64,000 nt of DNA from Glycocaulis albus (lineage in GTDB: Bacteria > Pseudomonadota > Alphaproteobacteria > Caulobacterales > Maricaulaceae), in the NCBI RefSeq assembly GCF_014639075.1, contig NZ_BMFS01000011.1, positions 1-64,000 on the forward strand. Reading direction: 5' to 3'. Below are positions 27,442-36,449 of the stretch, piece after piece. Made by a program: the position numbers and the translations under genes. How positions within the stretch are numbered: the stretch's first letter is position 1; every line of letters starts with the position of its first letter. The notes below the pieces were generated by a model, which was not told where the DNA came from, did not search any database, and saw nothing but the letters and a program-made list of their open reading frames with translations.

Positions 27442-27780
27442 TCAGGTGCGGTCCAGCGCCAGCGCGTCTGCCAGTATCGCCGCCAGCCCGTCATCAAGAT
27501 CATCGGCCCCGTAAATCTTCACATGGCGCATGGCCTTGCCACTGCCTTCCACGCGCACATGGGCGGCCAGCTCCGCGCCCCGGCTGAACTGCAGATTGAT
27601 GTGCGCCTTGTGAGGCACGATCGCGCATACCAGCGCCCCGCCCTGATACCAGGGATAGCCCCACTTCATTATTTCGCTCAGATGCGGCGCGCGCGCCCTG
27701 ACCCATTCACGCAGCTGCCGGGCCAGAGGCGCAATGGCCTTCTCCCGATCCAGCCGCTCGAAATAGGCGTCTGCGCTCAT
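27442..27780 (-). CDS. DUF1801 domain protein
   Basis: 112 residues with the DUF1801/YdhG fold, recognised from [23 protein letters not shown] and the later GAALVCAIV-like strand and KAHINLQF. The biochemical role of this family is not firmly established; a bacterial member was proposed to bind iron. Its ATG overlaps the mnmA stop (ATGA), so translation is coupled. Confidence 0.8.
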   Translation of the reverse strand: MSADAYFERLDREKAIAPLARQLREWVRARAPHLSEIMKWGYPWYQGGALVCAIVPHKAHINLQFSRGAELAAHVRVEGSGKAMRHVKIYGADDLDDGLAAILADALALDRT

Positions 27781-29027
27781 GCGGCTTGCACTTCAGACCG
27801 GGTGGCGCGAATCCAGCCCCCGCCGAGCACGCGCGAGTCCTCGTCCACGCTGTAGAAGACACACGCCTGACCGGGGGCCACACCTTCCTCACCCGCTGCC
27901 AGCGTGACGCTGACTGCGCCGTCTGCACTCACATGCAAAGTGGCCGGGCTGGGCGGGCGCGTGGAGCGCACTTTCACCGCGATCTCCATCCCGTCAGCAT
28001 CGGCCAGCGCGCCATCCCCAATCCAGTTCACATCGGCAAGCTGGATGGTGCGCACGGCCAGCGCTTCGCGCGGGCCGACAATGACCTGCGCGCTCGCAGC
28101 ATCCAGCCGGATCACATAGAGCGGCTCGCCGGTGGCAACGCCAAGCCCCCGGCGCTGGCCTACCGTGTAGTGGATCACGCCGTCATGGCGGCCCAGCACC
28201 CGGCCATCGGTGTGAACAATCTCGCCCGGCCGGGCGGCATCCGGGCGCAGACGCTTGACCACGCTGGCGTAATCGCCATCGGGCACAAAACAGATATCCT
28301 GGCTGTCGGGCTTGGCCGCCACTATGAGGCCGAGCGCCAGCGCCAGTTCGCGCGTCTGGTCCTTGGTTAGATGGCCAAGCGGGAAGCGTAAGTAATCCAG
28401 CTGCTCGCGCGTGGTCGCGAACAGGAAGTAGGACTGGTCCTTGCCATGATCTTCGGCACGCAGCAGCACCGGCCCGCCTGCACCTTCCTCGCGGCGGATA
28501 TAATGCCCCGTCACCAGAGCCGCCGCGCCCAGTTGCTGCGCCGTGGCCAGCAGATCGGCAAACTTCACCGACTGGTTGCAGCGCACGCAGGGAATGGGCG
28601 TGGAACCGGCCAGATAGGTATCGGCGAAATCTTCCATCACCGCTTGCTTAAACCGGCTTTCATAGTCGAGCACGTAATGGGCAAAGCCCATGGCTTCGGC
28701 CACGCGGCGGGCATCATGAATGTCCTGCCCGGCGCAGCACGCGCCCTTGCGGTGGATGGCCGCGCCGTGATCGTAAAGCTGCAGCGTCATGCCGACGACC
28801 TGATAGCCGGCCCGGTGCAGGATCGCCCCGACAACGGATGAATCCACGCCGCCGGACATGGCCGCCACAACACGGTGATCTTGCGGATTACCGCCAAGCC
28901 CCAGAAACTCGCCGGTGAGGCCGAACTCGGCCATCAGCGCGTCAACGCGCGCACCGTCGGCAACCGGGCTGGCAGAAAGCGTGTCGCGCGGCCCCCCTGC
29001 AGGGCGCGCATCGAGCAGGGTCGTCAT
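27777..29027 (-). CDS. mnmA: tRNA-specific 2-thiouridylase
   Basis: Adds sulfur at position 2 of U34 in tRNA-Lys, Glu and Gln. The 416-residue protein has the PP-loop [17 protein letters not shown], the catalytic Cys pair in [12 protein letters not shown] and SQDICFV, and the [11 protein letters not shown] motif. It carries about 55 extra N-terminal residues before the PP-loop, as many alphaproteobacterial forms do. ATG 29027 follows AAGGAAAAGAGAG; a 13-residue longer start is possible. Divergent from the small flagellar-like gene at 29206. Confidence 0.95.
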   Translation of the reverse strand: MTTLLDARPAGGPRDTLSASPVADGARVDALMAEFGLTGEFLGLGGNPQDHRVVAAMSGGVDSSVVGAILHRAGYQVVGMTLQLYDHGAAIHRKGACCAGQDIHDARRVAEAMGFAHYVLDYESRFKQAVMEDFADTYLAGSTPIPCVRCNQSVKFADLLATAQQLGAAALVTGHYIRREEGAGGPVLLRAEDHGKDQSYFLFATTREQLDYLRFPLGHLTKDQTRELALALGLIVAAKPDSQDICFVPDGDYASVVKRLRPDAARPGEIVHTDGRVLGRHDGVIHYTVGQRRGLGVATGEPLYVIRLDAASAQVIVGPREALAVRTIQLADVNWIGDGALADADGMEIAVKVRSTRPPSPATLHVSADGAVSVTLAAGEEGVAPGQACVFYSVDEDSRVLGGGWIRATRSEVQAA

Positions 29028-29205
29028 CTCTCTTTTCCTTTCCCGCCGGTTCAAGGCCGGTGGCAATGGATATCGAAGACGGCATATAGCGCATGGAGGC
29101 GGCGATTAGAAGGCATCACGGCGTGACGCCCCGCCATTAGTATGGCGTTTACGATTATTACGGGTTTCGATGGATTTGCGGACAGCACACGCGCATCCTC
29201 CTTTC

Positions 29206-29520
29206 ATGAACGCTGCCTTCGCATCCGGTGTTTCTGGCTTTGCCTCTGCCACGGCTCTGATGAACCGCGCGGCAGACCGGGTGTCCGGCGTTCGTGACCT
29301 GACCATCCCCGACCGCCCCTCCCGCGCGGTCACCACTCCAGGCGCGCCTGCCGGCCCTTCCCCCCAACACCCCGCACCCGGCGGGCGCGCTACTCCTTCG
29401 CCAGACTACGCCGCAGCGGCCGTGGACATGATCCAGGCACAGAACCTCGCCGCCGCCTCCGGCGCCATTGTCAGAGCGGCAGACGACATGGTGGCCGCGC
29501 TGCTGGATGTGACAGCCTAG
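29206..29520 (+). CDS. Small flagellar rod/hook-like protein (Flg N- and C-terminal motifs only)
   Basis: 104 residues. The N-terminus MNAAFASGVSGFASATALMN aligns by eye with the start of flagellar rod and hook proteins, which begin with a short segment, a small-residue loop and an amphipathic helix. The C-terminus PDYAAAAVDMIQAQNLAAASGAIVRAADDMVAALLDVTA has the layout of the Flg_bbr_C helix. Between them lies a Pro-rich linker (about 36-66) in place of the beta domains. No known full-length rod protein is this short. It stands alone, more than 15 kb from the flagellar cluster, after a CtrA-like element at 29137. No Shine-Dalgarno is seen before ATG 29206; an earlier in-frame start lies at 29170. 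Confidence 0.62.
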   Translation: MNAAFASGVSGFASATALMNRAADRVSGVRDLTIPDRPSRAVTTPGAPAGPSPQHPAPGGRATPSPDYAAAAVDMIQAQNLAAASGAIVRAADDMVAALLDVTA

Positions 29521-29582
29521 AGCGCCTGATCACCGCATTTCGGGGCTAGGCCCGATGGCCCGCAACGCCTAGTTTGCGGCCC

Positions 29583-30242
29583 ATGAGCGAAGTTCACGTC
29601 GATCTTGTCCTCGATCCGGTCTGCCCGTGGTGCTGGCTTGGCCATCGCTACTGGATGGCGGCGCAGAACCTTGTGCCGGACATTCCGGTGGAGACCGTGC
29701 TACGCCCGTTCCAGCTTGATGCCTCGATCCCCAAAGCCGGCCTGCCCTATCAGGACTATGTGAAGAAGCGTTTCGGCGGCGATGATTCCGGCCGCTTCAA
29801 GGCCATGCGCGAACATCTCGAAGCCGCCGGACCGGAAGCGGGCATCGTCTTCAATTTCGACGAAATCCCCATGCGGCCCAACACGACCGACGCCCACCGG
29901 CTGATCCGCTGGGCGCAAGGCCAGGGCAAGGGAGCAGACGCCGCTGAAGGCCTGTTCAAGGCCTATTTCGAGGAGCGGCGCGATATCGGCGCGGCCTCAG
30001 AACTGACGGCGATTGCCGAAGCCATCGGCCTTGATGCCAATCTGGTCGCAGAGCTGCTGACCACCCATCGCGACAAGGACGTGCTGGAGCGCGAGGAGCG
30101 CTTCTACCGCTCGCTGGGCGTGGCGGGTGTTCCCTGCTTCATCTTCAACGGCGCATTCGCCGTCTCCGGGGCCGAGGCGCCGGAGGTACTGGCAGATGCG
30201 ATCCGCAAGGCGGCCAGCCTGCCACCGGAGGAAGACGCGTGA
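29583..30242 (+). CDS. DsbA-family oxidoreductase (FrnE-like thioredoxin fold)
   Basis: 219 residues with the thioredoxin-like fold and an inserted helical domain. The redox motif C-P-W-C lies near the N-terminus (DPVCPWCWLGHRYW) and a cis-Pro loop near VAGVPCFIFNGAFAVSGAE. It is the cytosolic FrnE/2-hydroxychromene-isomerase-like type with no signal peptide. It probably reduces or isomerises disulfides; the substrate is unknown. ATG 29583 is chosen over TTG 29574. The next gene overlaps its stop. Confidence 0.88.
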   Translation: MSEVHVDLVLDPVCPWCWLGHRYWMAAQNLVPDIPVETVLRPFQLDASIPKAGLPYQDYVKKRFGGDDSGRFKAMREHLEAAGPEAGIVFNFDEIPMRPNTTDAHRLIRWAQGQGKGADAAEGLFKAYFEERRDIGAASELTAIAEAIGLDANLVAELLTTHRDKDVLEREERFYRSLGVAGVPCFIFNGAFAVSGAEAPEVLADAIRKAASLPPEEDA

Positions 30243-30571
30243 TGCGTGCACTAGCCCTGCTTCCCGCCGCTGTTGTGCTTGCCGCCTGCTCGCCTGGCCC
30301 GCGCACACCGCCGGACGGAGCTGAACAGGCCCGCTTCATTGCGGTGTGCACTGAACGGCTCGGCTATGGCGATGAAGCCTGCACCTGCCTGTCTGAGCGC
30401 GCCGCGCGCCGCTTTGACGCTGTGGCCTATTCGATCCTGATCGACTCCATGACCGGCGAGCCTGTCCGCGCGCGCATGGAGGCCGCCGGGCTCAATTCCA
30501 GCGTCCAGGGCGCGCTCAGCCGCTTCGTCGCAGAGACCGCCCTCACCTGCCAGCCATCGCCTGAAAGCTGA
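30242..30571 (+). CDS. Small lipoprotein of unknown function
   Basis: 109 residues. The N-terminus MRALALLPAAVVLAAC is a lipoprotein signal peptide with lipobox LAAC, Cys16 being the lipidated residue. The mature part carries a C-T-C pair and a separate Cys about ten residues earlier (residues around 35-47), which could form disulfides. The ATG overlaps the stop of the DsbA-fold gene, so it may be coupled to that redox protein. Family not recognised. Confidence 0.75.
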   Translation: MRALALLPAAVVLAACSPGPRTPPDGAEQARFIAVCTERLGYGDEACTCLSERAARRFDAVAYSILIDSMTGEPVRARMEAAGLNSSVQGALSRFVAETALTCQPSPES

Positions 30572-30648
30572 TTGCACGCCGGCGCGGTGCACATGATAGT
30601 GCGCTTGAAAGGCTGAGCCAAAATCAGCCTCGCGGGAGGACAATCACC

Positions 30649-31041
30649 ATGACACCAGTGGCCGTAGCCGGTCTCTATATCGGCATCAATCTGCTCATTC
30701 TGCTCGTTCTGGCGTGGAATGTGATTTCCGGGCGCCGGGCCAGCAAGGTGGGGTTCGGCGATGGCGGCGATGAATCGCTGGCGCGGCGCATCCGCGTGCA
30801 TGCCAACGCTACCGAGTGGGTGCCGGGCATGCTGATCGGCCTGCTCACGCTGGCGCTTCTTGATGCCAATATCTATGTCCTGCACGCTCTGGGCATCGCG
30901 CTGACGCTCGCGCGCGTGCTGCACGCCTTCGGCCTGACGGGCAGCTCAGGTGTCAGCGTTGGCCGGTTCGGCGGCGCACTCATCTCGCTCCTCGTCTACC
31001 TGGCGGGCGGCATTGCCATTCTCTGGTACGCACTGACCTGA
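30649..31041 (+). CDS. MAPEG family membrane protein
   Basis: 130 residues with four hydrophobic segments (about 3-22, 61-77, 79-95, 110-128). The central RRIRVHANATEWVPGMLIGLL and the following helix resemble the MAPEG (eicosanoid and glutathione metabolism) family, which is membrane-bound and often glutathione-dependent. A bacterial role is undefined. It is preceded by GGGAGGA and is 78 bases from the lipoprotein gene. Confidence 0.85.
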   Translation: MTPVAVAGLYIGINLLILLVLAWNVISGRRASKVGFGDGGDESLARRIRVHANATEWVPGMLIGLLTLALLDANIYVLHALGIALTLARVLHAFGLTGSSGVSVGRFGGALISLLVYLAGGIAILWYALT

Positions 31042-31092
31042 TTGCGGGACGGGTGATTGCCCGGCGCGCAGCACACCGCTATAGCCGGTGAC

Positions 31093-32478
31093 ATGACCGA
31101 TAAAGCCCGAAACACCAGCGCATCGCCCGCCAGCGGGCCGAGCACCGAAACCCTGCTGCCACTGGCGGAAAGCCTGCTCAAACGGGCCATGGCCGCCGGC
31201 GCGGATGCCGCCGAGGTAATCCTTGGCGAGGCCCGCTCGCTTGAAGTCTCGGTGCGTGAAGGCGCGCTGGAGGATGTGGAGCGTTCTGAAGGACGCAGCG
31301 CAGGCCTGCGTGTCTTCATTGGCAAACGCATGGCCGGCACCAGCTTTTCCGATCTGACCGACGAGGGCGCGGGCCTTGCGGTGGAGCGCGCCATCGCGAT
31401 GGCACGTGTCGCCCCGGAAGACCCGTATTGCGGCCTTGTCGAGCCTGACCAGCTTGCCCGCACCATCCCCCATATCGACCTCTATGAGGACATGGACTGG
31501 GACGCGGCAAAGCTGGAAGCCGAAGCCCTGGAGATGGAGGCCGCCGGCCGCGCCGTCGACGGGGTGGCCATGGTCGCCAGCTCCGGCGCGAGCCTCTCTG
31601 CCAGCGCCGCCGTCATGCTCACCTCCACCGGATTTGTTGGCGCAAAGCGCGGCTCCATGGCCTCGCGCGGGATCGCGGCCATCGCAAAATCGGGCGAGCT
31701 GATGGAGCGCGATTACGATCAGCATTCCATGCGCCAGCGCGCCGCCCTGCGCGGCGCCGACGAGCTCGGCCGGTCGGCAGGCGAGCGCGCGGTCGCCCGC
31801 CTCGGCGCGGAAAAGATGAAATCCGGCAAGATGCCGGTCGTCTTCGACGAGCGCGTGGCGACCAGCTTTCTCGGCGCTCTGCTGGGCGCCATCTCCGGGC
31901 CTGCCATCGCGCGCGGCACCTCCTTCCTGCGTGACAGGAATGGCCAGCGCATTTTCGCCGAAGGCATCGACATTATCGAGGATCCGCTAAAGCCCTGGGG
32001 CCATGGCAGCCGCGCCTTTGACGGCGAGGGTGTCGCCACCCGCCCCCGCGCCATCATTGAGGATGGGGTGCTGACAGGCTGGCTCCTGAACGCCGCCAGC
32101 GCCCGCCAGCTGGGCCTGCCCCTGACCGGCCATGCCAGCGCCGATCCGGGCGGTCCTCCGGGGGTCAGCGTCTCCAATCTGCATCTGGTGCCGGGCGAAC
32201 GCTCGCGCGCCGAACTCATCGCGGATGCGGGTAATGGCCTGTTGGTGACCGAGATGTTCGGCGCCTCGCTCAATTCCAACACCGGCGACTGGTCGGTCGG
32301 GGTGGCAGGCCACCGCATCGAGAACGGCAAGATCACCGGCGCGATCAGCGAGAGCACGGTCGCGGGCAACATGCTGGACATTTTCGCCCGGCTGCAGCCC
32401 GGCAATGACCTGGAGTTTTCCGGCCGGATCAATGCGCCGAGCGTGCTGGTGGATGCGCTTTCCGTTGGCGGACGCTAG
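31093..32478 (+). CDS. pmbA: TldD/PmbA family metalloprotease-like protein
   Basis: 461 residues, PmbA half of the TldD-TldE pair, which processes or degrades modified peptides in the cytosol. N-terminal ADAAEVILGEARSLEVSVREG and the C-terminal GVSVSNLHLVPGERS are characteristic; like other TldE subunits it lacks the HExxxH zinc motif of TldD. A TldD gene is not in this window. It heads the gene block with the IMPase-like and DUF4170 genes and overlaps the next gene by 26 bases. Confidence 0.9.
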   Translation: MTDKARNTSASPASGPSTETLLPLAESLLKRAMAAGADAAEVILGEARSLEVSVREGALEDVERSEGRSAGLRVFIGKRMAGTSFSDLTDEGAGLAVERAIAMARVAPEDPYCGLVEPDQLARTIPHIDLYEDMDWDAAKLEAEALEMEAAGRAVDGVAMVASSGASLSASAAVMLTSTGFVGAKRGSMASRGIAAIAKSGELMERDYDQHSMRQRAALRGADELGRSAGERAVARLGAEKMKSGKMPVVFDERVATSFLGALLGAISGPAIARGTSFLRDRNGQRIFAEGIDIIEDPLKPWGHGSRAFDGEGVATRPRAIIEDGVLTGWLLNAASARQLGLPLTGHASADPGGPPGVSVSNLHLVPGERSRAELIADAGNGLLVTEMFGASLNSNTGDWSVGVAGHRIENGKITGAISESTVAGNMLDIFARLQPGNDLEFSGRINAPSVLVDALSVGGR

Positions 32479-33250
32479 CGCTGATCTCGATCTTCTGGCC
32501 GGGGCAGCGCGAGACGCTGGCCACCTCGTCATGGATTATTTCGGCGAAGGCGCGCGCCTGAAACACTGGGAAAAGCGCCCCGGCGATCCGGTCAGCGCGG
32601 CAGACATCGCCGCCGATGCCTTCCTGAAAGACACGCTGCTTAACGCACGGCCCGATTATGGCTGGCTGTCAGAGGAAAGCCGGGCAGAACCCGGCTCATC
32701 TGGCCGCATCTTCGTCGTCGATCCGATTGACGGTACCCGCGCCTTCATCAAGGGCCGCACCGATTTCTGTATCTCGCTGGCCATGGTGGAGAACGGCCAG
32801 CCGGTGGCCGCCGCCATCTGCGCCCCGGCCCGCGGTGAGCTCTACACGGGCGTACGGGGCGGCGGCTCCCGGCGCAATGGTGAGCGCCTGCAAGTCTCCG
32901 CTCAGGCGGCGATCGCCGGAGCAAAGCTGCTCGGCGATGCCGGGCGGCTGGGCGATCTGCGGGCCATCGGGGCTGAGACCATTCACATCAATTCGGTCGC
33001 GCTGAGGCTCGCCCTTACGGCCAGCGCCGATGCTGACGGGCTGGTGGCGGTACGGCCCAAGAATGACTGGGATCTGGCCGCAGGCGATCTCATCGTGACG
33101 GAGGCTGGCGGACGCCTCTCCTCCCCCGAAGGCACGAGCCTGCGCTATGCTGGCGCGGAACACCGCCAGCCAGCGCCCATCGCCGCTGGCCCGGCGCTTC
33201 ATGCTTTGCTATTGCAGCAGCTTGCCGGACCGATAAAGGAATCACCATGA
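32453..33250 (+). CDS. Inositol monophosphatase family protein (CysQ-like)
   Basis: 265 residues. Metal motif VVDPIDGTRAFIKGRTDFC and C-terminal WDLAAGDLIVTEAGG are clear, with the Glu in WLSEESR. Members dephosphorylate inositol phosphate, PAP or other small phosphates; the alphaproteobacterial form next to pmbA is often annotated 3'(2'),5'-bisphosphate nucleotidase. ATG 32453 lies inside the end of pmbA. The stop overlaps the DUF4170 start. This is a paralogue of the gene at 18209. Confidence 0.9.
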   Translation: MRFPLADASADLDLLAGAARDAGHLVMDYFGEGARLKHWEKRPGDPVSAADIAADAFLKDTLLNARPDYGWLSEESRAEPGSSGRIFVVDPIDGTRAFIKGRTDFCISLAMVENGQPVAAAICAPARGELYTGVRGGGSRRNGERLQVSAQAAIAGAKLLGDAGRLGDLRAIGAETIHINSVALRLALTASADADGLVAVRPKNDWDLAAGDLIVTEAGGRLSSPEGTSLRYAGAEHRQPAPIAAGPALHALLLQQLAGPIKESP

Positions 33251-33486
33251 GCCAGCAGCTTCTCCATCTCGTGATCGGCGGCGAGCTGACCGAGGTTCGC
33301 CCCGATGTCCATGAATTCAAGGATCTCGGTGCGGTCGAGTTTGTCGGCGCGTTCCCGGACTATGAAAGCGCCCGTATGGCGTGGAAATCCGCCGCCCAGC
33401 GCACCGTGGACAACGCGCATATGCGCTTTTTCATCATCCACGCCCACAAGCTGCTGGACCCCGCCAATGGCGGGCCGCAGGGCTAG
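33247..33486 (+). CDS. DUF4170 domain protein
   Basis: 79 residues. The protein matches the small DUF4170 family, recognised by LHLVIGGELTEV and the Ala/Gln-rich helix followed by RTVDNAHMRFFIIHAHKLLDP. Function is unknown. The family is found next to lipid A and Kdo genes in alphaproteobacteria, as here. ATG overlaps the IMPase stop (ATGA). The next reading frame, for the ABC exporter, is directly in phase after the TAG. Confidence 0.88.
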   Translation: MSQQLLHLVIGGELTEVRPDVHEFKDLGAVEFVGAFPDYESARMAWKSAAQRTVDNAHMRFFIIHAHKLLDPANGGPQG

Positions 33487-33498
33487 AGGATTGAAGCG

Positions 33499-35292
33499 CT
33501 GAGTGATCCCGCCCTTCCGGCACGGTCCGGCCCGCAATCGGCCGGAACGCTCGCGCTCGCCACGCGGCTGTTTTCCGGCTGGATCGCGCCGCGCTGGCCC
33601 CTGCTCGCACTGGGCCTGCTGCTGTCAGCGATAACCGCGGCCTCCGTCAGCGGATATGCGCTGGTCGTGCGCGAAATGACCGCGCTTATGGAACTGCGCG
33701 ATGCGCGCGTCATATGGCTGGCCCCGGCCATCGTCCTGCCGCTGGTACTGGTCCGCAGCCTCAGCCTCTACTGGCAGACCCTGACCACCAACCGGCTGGC
33801 GCTCGGCGTGATGCGCGATCTGCAGACGGCCATGTATGCCCGCCTGATGGAGGCCGATTTCGCCCGCCTGCAGGGCGAAGGCCCTGGCTCGCTTGTCTCG
33901 CGTTTCACCAATGACATCACCACCTTGCGCGAAAGCCTGGTGCGCGCCGCCAACAACCTCACCCGCGACAGCTTGCAGGTTGTAGGCGGGGTGGCCGTAA
34001 TGATCTGGTTGGACTGGGTGCTCGCCCTTTTGCTGCTGCTGATCCTGCCACTGGCCGGCGCGCCGGTATTGCGCATCGGGGCGATCATCCGCAAGCGTTC
34101 TCTCAACGTGATGAGCCAGATGGGCAATGTGACGAGCTTTCTGGAGGAAACCCTGAGCGGATCGCGGCTTATCAAGACGTTTTCGCTGGAGAACTATGCG
34201 CGCAACCGCTCGCGTACCGCCTTTCAGGAACGCTTCCAGCTCTTGCAGGCCATGGTACGCGACCGCTCCAAGATCGAGCCGCTCATGGAAGTGGCCGGCG
34301 GCGTGGCACTGGCCGGAATATTCGCCGTGGCAGGTTGGCGCATGGCCTCAGGCGACAGCGATGTCGGGCGCTTTCTCGGCGTGATCGCGGCGCTTCTCAT
34401 CGTCAGTCCCGCCTTGCGCGCGCTCGGCTCGCTGGCCGGTGCGATACAGGAAGGCATGGGCGTGCTGGAGCGCGTCTTCAACCTGCTGGATGAAGACCCG
34501 CGCCTTGTGGAACGTTCGGGCGCAAAGCCGCTAAAGCTCAAGGGCGGCGCTCTGGCCCTCAAGGACGTGCATTTCGCCTACGGACCCGAGGCACCCGCGC
34601 TGAACGGGGTGACGCTTAACGTGCCTGCCGGAAAGACGGTGGCGCTGGTCGGGGCGTCGGGCTCGGGCAAGACCAGCGTGCTGAACCTCATTGCGCGCCT
34701 GTTTGATCCGCAATCTGGCCAAGTAGAGATCGACGGACAGGACATCGCCCGGGCGACGCTCGCCAGCGTGCGCGGCTCGCTGGCCCTTGTCAGTCAGGAC
34801 ACCACCCTGTTTGACGATACGATTGCCGCCAATATCGGTTTTGGCGCGCTTGATGCCGGTCCGGAGGCTATTGAGGCCGCAGCAAGGGCCGCCGACGCGC
34901 ACGACTTCATCATGAGCCTGCCGGGCGGATATGAATTCCGCGCCGGGCCACGCGGCAATCTCCTGTCCGGTGGTCAGCGCCAGCGTATCGCCATTGCCCG
35001 CGCGCTCCTGAAGGATGCGCCGATACTGCTTCTGGATGAGGCCACTTCGGCGCTCGATGCCCGGTCGGAGGAACGCGTGCAGGCCGCCCTGGAACGCCTG
35101 AGCGCCGGGCGCACCACGCTGGTCATCGCCCACCGGCTGTTCACCGTGCGCAATGCGGACTGGATCTATGTGATGGACCAGGGCCGGGTCGTGGAGGAAG
35201 GCCGCCATGACGAACTTGTCGCAAACGACGGGCTTTATGCGCAATTGTGCCGCATCCAGTTCCGCGACGGGCAAGAGGCTCAGGCGACGTAG
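33499..35292 (+). CDS. MsbA-like lipid/drug ABC exporter (membrane domain plus ATPase), unusual CTG start
   Basis: About 597 residues with a six-helix export domain (about 1-320) and an ATP-binding domain with Walker A GASGSGKTS (about 387-395), Q-loop LVSQDTTLF, signature LLSGGQRQRIAIARALL, Walker B ILLLDEATSALD and switch IAHRL. MsbA flips lipid A precursor at the inner membrane, which fits the flanking lipid A genes, but it could export another lipid. The first standard start, GTG 33667, would delete the first membrane helix. The frame is open back to the DUF4170 stop with no ATG, GTG or TTG; CTG 33499 lies eight bases after AGAGGA and is proposed. Confidence 0.85.
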   Translation: MSDPALPARSGPQSAGTLALATRLFSGWIAPRWPLLALGLLLSAITAASVSGYALVVREMTALMELRDARVIWLAPAIVLPLVLVRSLSLYWQTLTTNRLALGVMRDLQTAMYARLMEADFARLQGEGPGSLVSRFTNDITTLRESLVRAANNLTRDSLQVVGGVAVMIWLDWVLALLLLLILPLAGAPVLRIGAIIRKRSLNVMSQMGNVTSFLEETLSGSRLIKTFSLENYARNRSRTAFQERFQLLQAMVRDRSKIEPLMEVAGGVALAGIFAVAGWRMASGDSDVGRFLGVIAALLIVSPALRALGSLAGAIQEGMGVLERVFNLLDEDPRLVERSGAKPLKLKGGALALKDVHFAYGPEAPALNGVTLNVPAGKTVALVGASGSGKTSVLNLIARLFDPQSGQVEIDGQDIARATLASVRGSLALVSQDTTLFDDTIAANIGFGALDAGPEAIEAAARAADAHDFIMSLPGGYEFRAGPRGNLLSGGQRQRIAIARALLKDAPILLLDEATSALDARSEERVQAALERLSAGRTTLVIAHRLFTVRNADWIYVMDQGRVVEEGRHDELVANDGLYAQLCRIQFRDGQEAQAT

Positions 35293-35672
35293 AGCGTGTC
35301 CTCGTCGGCTTCCGAACGAAGCCAGGCCTCCGCCGCGCCGACATGCTCGAACACGAACACCTCGTGGCCTGTTGAGGCCAGCGCCCGGCGCCAGATGCGG
35401 GCATAGGCGCAGTCCATCTCGCGCGCGACGATGGCAACGCGGCTCGCGGGCATCTCCTGTCCGCACGCCTCGGCCAGCTCGATAGCCGTGCCGCTTTCCA
35501 TTGCGGCGCGGGCAAGCCTCGCATCAAACAGCACTTTGCGGGCAGGCTGGGCGAGATAGCGCATGAGGAAGTCCGGCGTGCCTTGCGCGTAGGTTGAGGT
35601 GTCACGCGCACCGGAAACGGCGACAATCACAATCGAGCGATCAGGGCTCAGTGATATGTGGTGACGGCCCAT
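35280..35672 (-). CDS. STAS/SpoIIAA-like domain protein
   Basis: 130 residues with alternating beta strands and helices (SIVIVAVSGARDTS, ARKVLFDARLARAAMES, SRVAIVAREMDCAYARIWRRAL), resembling the STAS/SpoIIAA-like fold often seen in small regulatory proteins. No phosphorylatable Ser motif is certain. GGGAGG precedes ATG 35672. Its end overlaps the ABC exporter by 13 bases on the other strand. The function is unknown. Confidence 0.6.
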   Translation of the reverse strand: MGRHHISLSPDRSIVIVAVSGARDTSTYAQGTPDFLMRYLAQPARKVLFDARLARAAMESGTAIELAEACGQEMPASRVAIVAREMDCAYARIWRRALASTGHEVFVFEHVGAAEAWLRSEADEDTLYVA

Positions 35673-35740
35673 ATGCCCTCCCAATGGAGAGCAATACTGC
35701 CATGGGAAAGGTTAATATCCCGTGGCCTTGGCCACCGGTA

Positions 35741-36403
35741 TCATTCACGGCGCAGCAGGCGTTCCGTGAGGATGGACCCCCACCAGCTGGCCATGAAGCC
35801 ATCATGGCAGGCCTGCCGGTCATATTCGGTCCTCACCCAGGTCAGGAAATCGATGGGCTCTTTCGCATTCCGGTCCAGATAAAGCTGGAAGAAATGATCC
35901 AGCATGCCCGTCTTGCCCTGCTTGACATGCCCATATTTCAGCGAGAGGTGGGCAAGCGCCGCTTCCACCGTCCAGCCCTCGTGCAGGATCAGATAGAGCA
36001 CCGCGACAATTCCGGCCCGGTCAGAGCCTGACTTGCAGTGCATGAAGGCAGGGTATTCGATGGTGTTGAAAACCTCGATCAGGCGCTCGATCCGCTCCAC
36101 ATAGGGCGCCTCGCGCGATCCCCAGCCGAGATCGATCACGGTGATGCCGTGCTTCTTCGCAGCCCAGTGTTCAAGGTCGTAATAGGCCTTGCCGGGCTGC
36201 ACGCCGCGCAGGTTCAGTATCGTCCTGAATCCCTGCCCGGCGAGCCAGGCAATGCGGTCCGGATCGGGCTGATTGCCACGCCACATCTGCCCGGCCACGT
36301 GGCGGTGATTGCGGAATGCCCGGCGCAACACGCCGTGATCATCCCACATCAGGCTGCTGCGGGCGCGTGCCAGAACGGCCGGATCGTCAAAATTCTCGCT
36401 CAT
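35741..36403 (-). CDS. Protein-tyrosine/dual-specificity phosphatase-like protein
   Basis: 220 residues. The active-site loop H122-C123-K-S-G-S-D-R129 is the classical CX5R phosphatase motif; the general-acid region is likely around GWGSREAP. The fold is the cysteine-dependent phosphatase type, cytosolic or membrane-facing (no signal). It sits between the MsbA-like exporter and the DUF374/waaA/lpxK run. Caulobacter has a tyrosine-phosphatase-like protein, CtpA, that affects lipid A phosphate; a similar role here is inference only. Confidence 0.8.
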   Translation of the reverse strand: MSENFDDPAVLARARSSLMWDDHGVLRRAFRNHRHVAGQMWRGNQPDPDRIAWLAGQGFRTILNLRGVQPGKAYYDLEHWAAKKHGITVIDLGWGSREAPYVERIERLIEVFNTIEYPAFMHCKSGSDRAGIVAVLYLILHEGWTVEAALAHLSLKYGHVKQGKTGMLDHFFQLYLDRNAKEPIDFLTWVRTEYDRQACHDGFMASWWGSILTERLLRRE

Positions 36404-36449
36404 GGAGGGCCGACTTAAGCGTTAAGGACAGGGCACGCAACAACACTTG

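Noticed and set aside
26482-27855. 457-residue plus-strand frame
   Set aside because: Antisense to the thiolase and mnmA region; no family character.
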